From Biscogniauxia marginata (Eukaryota > Ascomycota > Sordariomycetes > Xylariales > Xylariaceae): a stretch of 64,000 nucleotides of DNA. The number at the start of each line of letters is the position of its first letter. The first letter of the stretch is position 1. This document shows positions 44,247-55,583 of the stretch, piece after piece. The position numbers were made by a program, and so were the translations under genes. The notes under the pieces were generated by a model. That model was not told the DNA's origin. It made no database searches and worked only from the letters and a program-made list of their open reading frames with translations. The DNA is taken from positions 248,001-312,000 of the forward strand of contig MU404086.1 in NCBI GenBank assembly GCA_022695795.1, written 5' to 3'.

Positions 44247-47200
44247 ATGGCAGGGTCGCAGTTGAAGAGGCTCAAGGCCTCTTTACGCCAGCAAGGCGTC
44301 ATCGGTCCGCAACAGAGTAAAAAGCAAAAGCGAAGAAACGCCCAAGATGGGAACGCCAGTAACAAAACGAGACTGCAAAAGGCCGCGACATTGAACAAGA
44401 TCCAAGAGGAATTCAACCCTTTCGACTTCAAGCACAATGTGCGCGGGCCTAAGTTCCAGGTTACCACCAATCGACCACCGACGGGAAATGCAGCCAGAGG
44501 AATCGACGGCCGACCAGGCGACGCGAAGGCTATTGCTGAAGAGAGGGTAGAGTTTTCCAAGCGCAAGTGCTAGGTACATTGGGCTGACCGTTTCTCTATA
44601 GCGGCGGCAAGCCCTTCTGGCTGAAATGAACCGTAACAAAGTAGGCGGGATACTGGATCGAAGATTTGGCGAGAACGACCCTACTATGGATCCTCAGGAG
44701 AAGATGCTGCAGCGTTTCGTACACGAGAAGAAGAGCCACAAGAGGAATTCGTTGTTCGACCTAGAAGACGAGCCTAGTGAGGGACTAACACATATGGGGA
44801 AATCTTTGTTTGACGGCCCTGAGATGAAGGATGATTTCGACGAGGAAGACCTTTCTGCTGGATCTGAGGAGGCTTCCGATGATGAACAGCGCCCTCTTAA
44901 GCGGTTTCGCCCTAATGATGCCGAGGATCAAGATGAGGACCAGCCCGAGAGGAAGAAATCTCGCCAGGAGGTGATGAGTGAACTAATTGCAAAATCCAAG
45001 TTCTACAAAGCTCAACGGCAACAAACTAAGGAAGATGATGATATCGTGAGTGTTTCCCTTTAAGCATAGTAGTGTTTTCCGAGGAGTGGAAGATACTTTA
45101 GGATTCTGTCTGAAGAATTGCTGATTCCTCTTGAAGCTACGTGAAGAAATCGACCAGGAACTTTCAGAGCTGCGTGGCCTACTATTCAACAATTCAAAGG
45201 AGACGAGCAACAATCAGGACAATGACACGATATCAAAACCTGAATTGACAGGGAAAGACAAGATGGAACGTGATTACGACCTACGACTCAGGCAACTAGC
45301 TCAAGACAGGAGGGGACAAGCTGCAGAAAGAACTAAAACCGACGAAGAAAGGGCCCGAGAAGAGGTGGAGAAGTTGAGGGAGTTGGAGGAAAGAAAGCTC
45401 CGTAGGATGCGCGGAGAGAATGCGGAGGACAGTGAGGAAGAGAGCCAGGATGATCAAGCTCAATCCAAGGAAGAACTCGCCGATAACAGGTTCATGGTTG
45501 AAGAGACTGGCGGCGACGACAATTTCGGGCTTGGTGCTGGGATCCGAACACGACCGACAGCAACAGATCTTGGTTTCGAGGATGAGGACGACTTCATAAT
45601 TGAGGATGGCCTTCTATTCAGCGGTTCCGACCTTGAGGTGGAGAGTGAAGCTGATGACGATGACGAATCCGATGCTGTTGATATTAATGACGACGACGAT
45701 GACGACGAATTTACCCAGGGATTATTGAACGAGAATGAAACCAATGATGCAAAGTTCAACCGCCCTAGTGACAAGGATATTTTAGGCGGATCTTCATATA
45801 CCTGCCCAGAAACGTTGGAAGAGCTCGTCGAAATCACACGGGATGTGGCCATGCAAGAGATTCCAGGTGCCATACAAAAAATACGAATCTTATACCACCC
45901 CAAATTAGCAAGCAGCAACAAAACAAAGCTTGCCAGCTTCGCAGGACTTCTACCACAATATTTATATTCATCCAGTCTTTCACAGAAGCCGGTTTTCTCT
46001 GCTCTTGAGAGTATAATGGTTAGTCGAAACGCTTGCTCCCTAAGCAGTAGACCTTCGTTTGCCGAACAAAGGTCTAATATCAGGACCAACAAATGCTAAC
46101 TGATTTTCTAGTATGTGGATTAGCTACTTTTTTTTTGATCTCTCCACCTCGTCGATCCCCTTTTGACTTCGATAGACGGAGCCACAAGATATGACTGCAT
46201 ATATAAATATGATGCTAACACATAGTAGACGGCATATTCACTCCCTAGCAAAGACATTCCCTATCGAGATCGCGAATGCTTTTCGATCACTCATCGACGA
46301 CTTCGGTCGAACAAGGTCCCTTTGCCCTAACCTAGGTGACCTTGTAACTCTGACAGCAGTGGGGGCGATTTTCCCAGCATCTGATAACTATCATCAGGTT
46401 TTAACCCCTGCCATGATTGTTTTAGCACGCTATCTTGGCCAGAAGATCCCTCAGAGCACCGCGGATTTCTGCCGAGGGGCTTATTTGTCCACCTTAGCCC
46501 TTCAATGGCAATTTCTCGCGAAACGATATATTCCGGAGCTGATCAACTTCTGTCTGTTAACTCTAGTCTCTCTGGCCCCGATACCTGCAAACTCCAAGGC
46601 TCTGGGATACTTTCCGGTGCACGAAGTCGCTCCAGAGATCCGCGTTTCTGATGCTAGCTCGATAAAATTGAGAAAGCTCACACCCCTAGACTGCGTACAC
46701 GATAAAATATCTAGCAAAGAAGCATTATCAACAAAAGTTGCTACCATCGATATCACAGTTCAGCTACTGGACACAGCAGCGGACCTATTCAGCGGCAAGC
46801 CATCATTCTCCGAGTCTTTCCAACCTGTCTCCAAAACTCTGGCGCACTTGAGTAGCGAGAATTGTAAAACCAAGCTCCCTACTGCCTTGAATGAGCGCAT
46901 AGGGAAGCTACAAGCAAAGCTAGAAACAATGCTACAGGTAGCGCTACTAGCCCGCCGTCCCCTCGAGCTCCATCACCACCGCCCCCTCGCGATCAAGCAA
47001 TCCGTGCCCAAGTTCGAGGACACGTTCGATCCCCGCCGGCACTACGACCCCGACCGCGAGCGGGCCGAGCTCGCCAAGCTGAGGGCGGAGCACAAGAAGG
47101 AGCGCAAGGGGGCCATGCGGGACCTGCGGAGGGACGCCAACTTCATGGCCCGCGAGAAGCTGAAGATGAAGAAGCAGAAGGACGCCACCTACGAGAAGAA

Positions 47201-47300
47201 GTTCAAGAGGCTCGTGGCCGAGATCCAGGGCGAGGAGGGCAGGGAGGCCAACTCGTACGAGCGCGAGAAGCAGATGAGGAAACGCGCGGCGAAGAGGTAA
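44247..47300 (+). CDS. NOP14: Nucleolar protein NOP14 (SSU processome), with a twin intron
   Basis: Nop14 is needed for 18S rRNA processing and 40S assembly in the nucleolus. Exons are 44247..44546, 44602..45045, 45137..46017 and 46229..47300, giving 898 residues. Landmarks are the basic start (MAGSQLKRLKASLRQQG), NPFDFKHNVRGPKFQV, NRNKVGGILDRRFGENDPTM, long Asp/Glu-rich stretches in exon 3, SLAKTFPIEIANAF, TLTAVGAIFPASDNYHQVLTPAM, and the C-terminal Lys/Arg-rich region containing FDPRRHYDPDRERAELAKLR. Introns 1 and 2 are ordinary (55 and 91 nt). Intron 3 (46018..46228) keeps the family sequence LESII-RHIHSLAK only if read as two nested introns, see the separate entry. The exon after it is much GC-richer near its 3' end than the rest. 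Confidence 0.93.
46018..46228 (+). other. NOP14: Spliceosomal twin intron (stwintron), [D1,2] type, NOP14 intron 3
   Basis: The internal intron is 46019..46111 (93 nt): donor GTTAGT, branch GCTAAC at 46095-46100, acceptor TTCTAG. It lies between G46018 and T46112. Removing it joins G to TATGT and creates the donor GTATGT of the external intron (118 nt), whose branch GCTAAC is at 46214-46219 and acceptor TAG at 46226-46228. Only this two-step excision gives AT|A (Ile542) and the conserved LESIIRHIHSLAK. Removing the internal intron alone leaves ATG TAT GTG GAT TAG, an immediate stop. Confidence 0.88.
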
Positions 47301-48754
47301 TGGGAGAGAGAGCCCGGGGGGGTGGTTGTTGTTAGTACAAACGCTATTGGGTAGTTACACTTCGCGAGTGAGAAGCGATATGACGACTTCCCCTTTCGTT
47401 TTTGTTTCTGGCCAGCATTGTGCAAAACTCACCGGTGTGGTTGTGAACCAGCCTCGATTGGTAGTAGAAGTTGGCTGTGATCTAGCCACGTAAGTTTTCT
47501 CTGCAGTTCAATGTAGTCGGGTGGTGTCGACGATTCACGATGGGTCCCGGTTTAGACTCCCACTTGCATAAAGAAATTTACGAAACGAGGACGTTTCCTT
47601 TTCTTACCCCCTGTCCTCTATGTTGATCTGTGTGGTGGTAGTATGTGAAAGGCACAAGTCGGGATCACGGCAAACGGAAGCAGCGACGATAAATAAGTCT
47701 ACAGGGCTTGGTTTTTTTATTTTTTTTTTCTAGGTTGGGTGGTTGGTTGATGGATCTCGAGGAATCGCCATTGTCATTTTTGTTGGTTGGGGTATTCCGA
47801 ACTACGCAAGATATATATATATATATATACATCTGTCAATTCAACTATATATACATGCCGTAGCGTAGGATGGGAGATGACATGTATCTATCCACCTAGT
47901 CCATTCCCAAGTTTGCCAAGTCAGTGAGTCTTCGCTATATACATATCTATTTATATGCGTGTAACTAAGGTCCCCATATGCATCCGGAGTAATCGCCTAG
48001 CGTTCCTTCAGGACCCGGTATTCTGGGTGGAACGGGGGGGGGATGGGCGCGGAATTAGGTAACCAACCTCGATAAACATATACACATATGCATGCGTTGG
48101 TACCCAGGCGGAGAAGTTACCTGCATTGATTTCTACCATTTGTCCATTGGTCTTGTCCTCGCGGGAGTAGGCAACTCTCGAAGGATGGTCCAGCACAGAT
48201 ACGTCGGCGGTCACATCGAACTTCGATGTGATCTTCAACGCTTGGTGGCATATGCGTAGGTATACGCATATGCCCCTCTTTATGCTCCCCTTTTCCGGTT
48301 ATAGACACCTTCGTCGTTCATGGTGGGGGGTAGCGTGGCTTGCAAAGCCGATGTGCTCCTCTATTTGTCCCAGTCCACGAAATAATTAGGTACTCTTGCA
48401 AATCCAGCGCTATACATGGGGGCACAGATAATTTCGTTGCAGTCGGAGTCGTCGTACTTCATCTGTGTCCTTTGCGAGGGAGCTAGAGACTAGAAGTCTC
48501 CAAAGTCCGCGCGAAAAATGTACAGTCCAGCGAGACAATGGTGAGCTAATAACTATGTCCTAAGGCTCTTGGTTGTCGATTGATCCTCTTCGCGAGCTGC
48601 GTCGACTTCGTATCAGAGAAATGGTATCGAGGCACCTGGAGTATAATTAGTCTTCATGGGACAAGCGATCTGAGGTCTAGTACACACGTCCGGTGCTGAG
48701 AAACGCTGCCGCATATACGCCGAAGATTGTACTATATGTATAAGTTGCTTTGGT
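47301..48754. other. Convergent intergenic region NOP14 / bZIP
   Basis: About 1.45 kb with an (AT)n run at 47811-47829 and a T tract near 47711-47730. A nearly palindromic GCATATGCGTAGGTATACGCATATGC lies near 48248-48272 (given here only as its outer arms GCATATGCGTA and TACGCATATGC). No gene recognised. Confidence 0.55.
47811..47829 (+). repeat. (AT)n microsatellite
   Basis: Nine and a half perfect AT units. Confidence 0.9.
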
Positions 48755-49682
48755 TCATGATCTAGAGTGTTTCTGTTGTTTAGCTCGATTTGTAGATGGC
48801 ATCGTGACTTGATATTCTGCGTATTTGAAGTCCAGGCTCTGATCGCTAGTGGTAGAATACGATAGGCTCCTCCTCTTCTGTACCAGATCGATTACTTGCT
48901 GTTGTTGGGCGTGACTCAGTTTCGACAAGCTCTCAAGAGCATTGATCATATCACCCTCTAGCCCTGATACCTCACCGTCATCATACGCTGGTATGTAAGG
49001 CGAATTGTTAATGCTCCCGTTTTGCGTGGTATATGTGTGATAGGTAGCAAGATGGCCATCCGAGAGCGCAGGATCGAGAACAACCGACGGCGCCGATGGC
49101 ATCGGCGCTAGCGATGGAATTCTCGAGACATACTGAGGAGAAGTTCCTAGATTACCGCTGGCCACATCGGTAGGGACGAACGATTGCAAGTAATCAGTTC
49201 CCGGGATGAACATGTCCTGTGGGCGATCAAAACTATCCATCCAGCAATCGGCATACGCCTCCTGACTGTAACTTGCGTCATTCGAGGCCATCGCCTGAGT
49301 CGTGGCTGTCCACTGCGCTGTTGTAATGTGCGCGGATGGGACGACTGGGGCAGGACTATTCGATGCATGCCTGCTGTGAGCTATAGACAGCGGTGTGTAA
49401 TGTCCATCCGTCTCATCTGAAACCGAACTCATAGAGTCAGTGTGATCAGATTTCAGAAGTTCGTCCAGAAGGGCCAACTTCTTCTTGCGTTTCTCTCCTA
49501 GCAGCTGGCGTCAGCAAGATCCGCGGCGGTAGCCAATGTAACATAGACGAGGTAGGTGACGTACGATAGGCACGAGATGCCACTCGGTTTTGTTCTTTGC
49601 GTACATCACTGTTTCGGCTCTTCGGTGCTTGGGTTCGGCCGCCCTTAGTGGCTGATGTATCATTACTCCTCGATCGATCCAT
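48755..49682 (-). CDS. Short bZIP-type transcription factor
   Basis: Exon 1 is 49682..49565 and exon 2 is 49497..48755, with a 67-nt intron (GTACGT...CTAG, branch GCTGAC), giving 286 residues. The basic region is RKEQNRVASRAYREKRKKK at 28-46, with the bZIP signature N32-x2-A35-x-R37-x-Y39-R40. The intron splits the codon for Arg40, inside the DNA-binding motif. The zipper that follows is short (Leu47, Leu50, Leu53/54), as in a group of fungal Yap-like factors, so dimerisation may depend on other surfaces. The remainder is Ser/Thr/Pro-rich with a helix near 230-260 (MINALESLSKLSHAQQQQVIDLVQKRR by ends) that recurs in such proteins. Targets cannot be inferred. Confidence 0.85.
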
Positions 49683-51011
49683 GATGGCGGCCGTATGCAG
49701 CCCTACGGCAAATATGCAGGTTTCCTATGTCGAAGTTGAGAGTTGGTGCACGAGACTAGCCGATCTTCCAGAGGTGTGCCGAGGGGAGGGCTGAGCTGCT
49801 ATAAGTATGATGGGAGGACTCGTAGCTGTTAAGCGTCAAGATGCGAGCAGCCCTATAATTATGGATATCTCCAAGCCGATTCTAAATAGTGCGCAAGGCC
49901 CCAGATCACCACGTTAGGCGATTTCTTTTTTAGGATCACAGTGGGCTTTTGTAAATAGTAGCTTTAAAAATGGAACGTCAATAATTCCAAGTGCGAGATC
50001 GTCTTAACTTAGAGCTCTCAGCTGCGATCCTAAGGTCTCGATGCTGTCTATGTATGGTTTGGCCGATCTCTTCCAGGTTTTCACATCCACGTAGCGCGCA
50101 ACCCGATTGGCAAGTAACTAACGAGTACTGCTCTCCACTTGATTAGTATTTAGAGGGGATCTGGAAGAGTAGAAATAGAAATGTTTGTCATTGCTTTCCG
50201 AGACAGGGGGCCATAAATGCAATCCTTGTACTTGCATAGTAATATCATTAAGGGACAAGGTAGGGAGAAGTGATATGCTGCCTTAAGGTTGGGGACTTAC
50301 TCGGAGTTGCTGGCGTCAGCATCGGCGAGATAGCAACATATAAGCATATTTGGAAAATAGCCTCCTTATTACAGGGGTTGCCCACTTGGATCTGCTCTGG
50401 GGAACATATACATAACTAGGCTTCAGAGCCCTACAAGGCTCGTGAGGCTTGGAGCTGAAGCCCTACGGCATAGAGTATAAGCGTAGGAGGCCGCACCTTG
50501 ACTCTCTATCTAAGCACTCGGGCCCTTCCGCCCCGAAGCTTGCAAGTCAAGCAACCAAGCTTAGCACATTCTGCTAAGCAGCCCGGGCAGGTGAGACGTG
50601 ACCCTGGGTAGAGCTGACAGAAGCATACACGCTTGATCTTGTAAGATAGAGCGTCCTCCCTCGTCGTAGCAGCGGCATAATTCCGATAGAAGCCCAGTCT
50701 AGCACCACCATACTAGGTAGTCGTTTGTAATCAGACATGACCTAAAGGGTGTAGGTTCCGTCCAAGTAGGGTGCGGTGAAGAGGCCTGGAGATCGGAGGT
50801 TCCACTGAAAACTGTACACGTGCGGAATAAGGTGGTAAAAGTCGGGCTCCATCGCCAGTGGTCGAAGACGAGGTTCGTCGTAAAAACTGCAAATACTCAC
50901 CAATCAATGGATTCCCAGAGCTGAGGTCCAAGTGGTTTAAGTCTCTCTGCTTCCACGCTAAGCCCTGCAGGAACAATTACCTCAGCTAGGGTCAGGTGCT
51001 GACATAAGGTC

Positions 51012-51605
51012 ATGGCCGCATCTTATTGGTTCATCTGGTACGAGTCTACCGGCCGCGGGATCTATTTACAAAAAAAGATTACATATACCTGTTACACCTC
51101 GACATGCAATAAAATCAACACTACATACCGTGCATCTAAACTAGATCGCATCCCATCTAACTGGTATACTACAGCTGAATCCCGGCTCGCGTCAGAACCT
51201 TCGTTCCGTCTTGCGTGGGAGGATCCCTCCGAGAATTGTGGGCTGCTCAAAATAGAAAATATCAGTCTATATAGCGTCTTGGCAGGTAAATATATCCACC
51301 AGGCAGAGCTTCTATATATAATCACTAATACCTACGTTCTACGAGCTGCAGTTTTCTACGGAATACATCGTCACTGTCTCTTAACGCTGCTTGGAGACAA
51401 CAAGATTTACCCAACTAACATCAAATATTTGAAGGACCACAAGATAGGATCAGAGTTCCTTACAACACTTGAGGTAGAAGCGGCAGTCGAATATTTACAT
51501 CTAATTACTACCATCCAATACATTCCTAGCCAAGCCAAGCCAACCACGGAGCCAATTATCGAGCCTCCGCAATACTGGATATTAATTCATCATAGTGAAG
51601 GGTAA
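51012..51605 (+). CDS. Orphan hypothetical ORF (197 aa)
   Basis: An ATG-initiated frame of 197 residues with no match I recognise. Codon use is AT-rich, with many ATA, TAT and AAT codons, unlike the housekeeping genes around it. Residues about 52-85 (WYTTAESRLASEPSFRLAWEDPSENCGLL by ends) and 100-160 (YIHQAELLYIITNTYVLRAAVFYGIHRH by ends) look like ordinary globular protein. It could be a lineage-specific gene, a fragment of a decayed mobile element, or chance. The first is not favoured over the others. Confidence 0.3.
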   Translation: MAASYWFIWYESTGRGIYLQKKITYTCYTSTCNKINTTYRASKLDRIPSNWYTTAESRLASEPSFRLAWEDPSENCGLLKIENISLYSVLAGKYIHQAELLYIITNTYVLRAAVFYGIHRHCLLTLLGDNKIYPTNIKYLKDHKIGSEFLTTLEVEAAVEYLHLITTIQYIPSQAKPTTEPIIEPPQYWILIHHSEG

Positions 51606-53807
51606 TGGGACGAACGTACTGGTTGACATCAAGACAATACCATTATTCAAACAACGTCATCGCGAAACAGCATCATAGCCATCCAGTCTAACCGCTGAGG
51701 GAAGGGCAATTGATAGAGGGAGGGAGGAGAGGGGAAAAGATCGATCATACTTATCAAAGAAGATTTAAAGAACAGCACACCCCAGGTAATTCAACGAGTT
51801 GTCAGATCTATTTAGGTACTTACACATGCATTGCGTATGATGAACCTCTTCCTAGAACTTAATAATACCTAGGTACCTACTTACTTAGGTAGCATTGCCG
51901 TTCTCTAAACTAACCTTTCAATGCCCTTTTCTTTTTAAGCATTATTTTTATTTCTCATGTCTCTAGCACATATCCCTTGTATTTACATATACATCCTCGA
52001 GAAGCTCGAGTTGTAGGCCCACCAAATGTCTTATTATTCGGTCTCGCTAACAGTATGTACTGTCGCAAGGGAGACAGGTATGTTGCATATCCACCCGATT
52101 TAAATGGCTATATACCTAAGGAGAGGTAGTTGCAACATAATGGATGATGTAACAGATTTAGATGAGCGCAATATGAATTGGGGGATAACAATGCTGGTTG
52201 AAGGAGGACTGATGAACATGTCATGTCTCAATTGCATGTGGTTTTCTTGTAAGACCGCATTCGCACAAGATAGCCCTTGTTATCTTTCCGCCTCGCATGG
52301 AGCCTTCTGTCGTTCGCACGTACCTGGTCACCATCATTTTTTCCATCGATTCCCGTGAATCCTCGAGCAGGTCTATACACCCAAATATAAAATACGGCCA
52401 GTGCATGTACACTACGCAGGGGTAATGAAGGTTAGGTATTTTCTATATAAATAGGTTCACGCCTCCGTATCCCCTAAAAGCCAGTGAGCCACATTTATGC
52501 CTCACGCACTTATGAATACTTCTGCTTGGTATTGTATCCGCTGTGGCTGAAGCAATGGAAATATCTAATCGGCACCCAAACTAGGAACCTTCATTTGGAC
52601 CTCGGGCCTGGTCCATACCTGTTGGTAGCTAAAGTGACTAAAATGGCTTGAAAGAAAAAGTGAAAAGCAATCCATAGGTGCGATATGTAGTAATCTTAGT
52701 AATCTTAGTTACTTAGAATTTTGCGGATTAAACAAATATCTTTTGTGATTTGGTGCCCATTTATGTCTCATTGTGTCTAGAGAAAAGACATCATATGATA
52801 AGTTTATGATAGTTACCTAGCAATGATCATACGCGAACGATATCATCTGCATCCGGTGTGGAGAATATTAGGTAGTGTAGATGTAGGTAGTGTAGCTTTC
52901 CTCGGCGAATGCGGATATGTTTTAGGAAAGCCGTGGCCATTATGCAGTCTCGTTCTCAAACCGGCGTGATCAGCTAATGAGAAGCTTGGTTGAATTCCAG
53001 GGATCAGGTAGGGTCAAGTTTTTCTTCTAAGGTTCTCTTTCTCTTTCTTTTTCGTCACCGGCACTACCCAATATTCCGCACCGGCACATCCAACTTTAGG
53101 TCTGCACCAGGCTCGGCCTAGGTCAGGTCCGGCCTAACACGAATCAGGACTGCCCCAGATGCAGGGAACCCTGTCATTTTGCTAGCTTGGCGCATGGACA
53201 ATTCCATTGCATTAGCTTGCCGAACAAACTGAAAGTAGCGACAGGTACAGTGAGGCTGATTTGCGGGTGTTTGCTAGTAAATATGAGGGCCAAAGCCCCA
53301 CGGCGACCTGCAGGTACTTCGAAGTAAAGCCACGATTCCATCAGATTCGATGAGGGAGCGGTGGCGTATCTAAAAAAAATCTCAGCCTCCTTGACGCAAA
53401 GTGCACAGTGAGGTTGGTACAAGTTCTTAACTTCTCTGTAAACCTACCACAGTGGATGCTTGCTTGACAATAAACTACCTAGAACCGGTAGACCTGTTAT
53501 TGTTCTCTTCCTGTTTTCCCCCAATTCTGCCACCGGCGCCTAGACCAACCAAGATCCTTCTGGAATCTTGTAGTATAAGAGTGACATATTTCTATTTCCT
53601 AGGAATTCTCAACTCGGCGCCTTGCACGGAATACGCTTTAGCACCACCATTAGCACATTTTGCGCCGGTAATACAACGCACGTCACTCCTCCCTCAAGGC
53701 AAGAATCTACTGATTATCAGTTCCTGGTACGTTCGATCTGCCCGAGTCTGAGTTTTCATTCGTCCCAGCCTATCAATCCATCAGGCGCGCCGAGGAGGGG
53801 GTAGTAA

Positions 53808-53833
53808 GGCAGGCTGGCAGGCAGGCAGGCAGT
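53808..53833 (+). repeat. (GGCA)n microsatellite
   Basis: Imperfect tandem GGCA/GGCT units followed by AGTCAG. Confidence 0.75.
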
Positions 53834-54107
53834 CAGTTAAATGACACTTGACTTGATTGACTGATTCGCGCATCCGCGGGGGCTCCGGTCAACTTTTTCT
53901 TTAACATTTCCCACATACTGCACCTCCTCCATTTTACATCTTGCCTTGGTTGCGCACACCAAATCCCGTCTTCTCATGGAATCGTATGCTGATAATTTTG
54001 TTCTTACTCTAGGCCCTGCTACACGTGGTGCTTACCATCCCAGCTCCATCCCTCATCTTTTACCTTACACCCTCTTCTCACCCAGCCTTGCCTGATATCT
54101 CGACGAG

Positions 54108-55583
54108 ATGGCCAAGGAAACAAAGCTCTACGATGTTCTTAGCGTATGTAAACCTGCCCATCCACGCTTGCAATCGTAAATTACCGAAGTGCATATGGCT
54201 TACCCTTCTTGTATCAGGTTTCGCCAACGGCCACCGATGCAGAGCTCAAGAAGGCCTACAAGATGAATGCCCTGAAGTACCATCCTGGTTTGTTTCCCGA
54301 CCGAGCCCTGCCTACGCAATCCAATCCATCCTGCTAACGCTTGTGCAATAGACAAGAATGCCCACAACCCTGCTGCCGAGGAAAAGTTCAAGGAGATCTC
54401 GCATGCCTACGAAATCCTCTCCGACCCTCAGAAGCGTTCCGTCTACGATCAATATGGCGAGGCTGGCCTAGAGGGTGCTGCCGGAGGTGGTGGCATGGCT
54501 GCCGAAGACCTATTCGCCCAATTCTTTGGCTCCGGTTCCTTTGGCGGCGGTCTGGGCGGCATGTTCGGTGGTATGGGCGGACAACCTCGTGGCCCACCCA
54601 AGGCACGCACTATCCACCACACCCACAAGGTATCCCTTGAAGACATTTACCGCGGTAAGATTTCGAAGCTGGCTTTGCAGCGCTCCGTCATCTGCCCCAA
54701 GTGTGAGGGTCGCGGTGGCAAGGAGGGAGCTGTTCGACGCTGCCCCGGCTGTGATGGCCACGGTATGAAGACCATGATGCGACAGATGGGCCCTATGATC
54801 CAGCGATTCCAGACCGTCTGTCCTGACTGCAATGGCGAGGGTGAGATCATCAAGGAGAAGGACCGATGTAAGGGCTGCAATGGCAAGAAGACCGTTGTGG
54901 ACCGGAAAGTTCTTCACGTCCATGTCGATCGCGGCGTCAGAAGCGGAACCAAGGTCGAGTTCAGAGGTGAAGGTGATCAAGCTCCGGGTGTACAGGCTGG
55001 TGATGTGGTTTTTGAAATCGAGCAGAAGCCCCATCCCAAATTCACCCGAAAAGATGATGACCTGCTCTACCGTTGCGAAATTGAGCTCGTCACAGCCTTG
55101 GCTGGAGGAACAATCTTCATCGAGCATCTGGATGAGAGATGGTTAAGTGTTGAGATCCTACCTGGTGAAGCTATTGCCCCTGGTATGTATATATCGAGCC
55201 CCCCCCCCCGCCCCCCCCCCAACATTTTGCTATCCTCCTAGTACATTACTAATCCTTTCTCTATAGATGCTGTGAAGATGCTGCGCGGCCAGGGCATGCC
55301 TACACCCCGACACCACGACTTCGGCAACATGTTTATCCAGTTCTCCGTTAAGTTCCCGGAGCGGGGCTGGACCGATGATGCAGCAGCTTTCGAGTCGCTT
55401 CGAAAGATCCTTCCCGCACCTGCTCTACAGGCTGTCCCTCCCAGTGATGCAATGACTGATAGTGTAGAACTGGAAGAGGTAGACACACAAGGCCAAGCTC
55501 GGGCATTTGGCGGCGCGGGAGGAATGGACGATGATGATGAGGATCATCCTCATGCCGAGCGTGTGCAATGCGCCTCTCAATAA
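54108..55583 (+). CDS. YDJ1: Type I DnaJ/Hsp40 co-chaperone, YDJ1 type, farnesylated
   Basis: Class I J-proteins stimulate Hsp70 ATPase and deliver unfolded clients; Ydj1 works in the cytosol and on ER and mitochondrial surfaces. Exons are 54108..54143, 54218..54287, 54352..55182 and 55267..55583, giving 417 residues; introns are 74, 64 and 84 nt. The J-domain HPD is His34-Pro35-Asp36, and intron 2 splits the Asp codon. A Gly/Phe-rich linker follows (FGSGSFGGGLGGMFGG), then four zinc-finger repeats (CPKCEGRG, CPGCDGHG, CPDCNGEG, CKGCNGK) and the client-binding beta domains. The C-terminus is CASQ, a CaaX box identical in type to that of yeast Ydj1, so farnesylation is expected. Intron 3 contains a striking poly-C tract. 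Confidence 0.95.

Larger units (their letters stand above)
49683..54107. other. Second gene-poor spacer, 4.4 kb, partly AT-rich
   Basis: Between the bZIP gene and the DnaJ gene I see only one notable open frame (51012-51605, listed separately). 50300-51000 is a mixed-composition stretch that differs in texture from its surroundings. TACCTA motifs cluster at 51866-51892. A GGCAGGCAGG run is at 53808-53833. No tRNA, 5S rRNA, transposase or reverse transcriptase motif was seen. Confidence 0.5.

Noticed and set aside
46019..46175. NOP14 intron 3 as one ordinary intron ending at TCGATAG
   Set aside because: It would keep the frame but add 18 unconserved residues before RHIHSLAK and leave the strong GTATGT and second GCTAAC unexplained; the twin-intron model fits better.
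49683..54107. Intact transposon or retroelement in the 4.4-kb spacer
   Set aside because: No reverse transcriptase, integrase or transposase motif, no long terminal repeats, and no target-site duplication that I could see.
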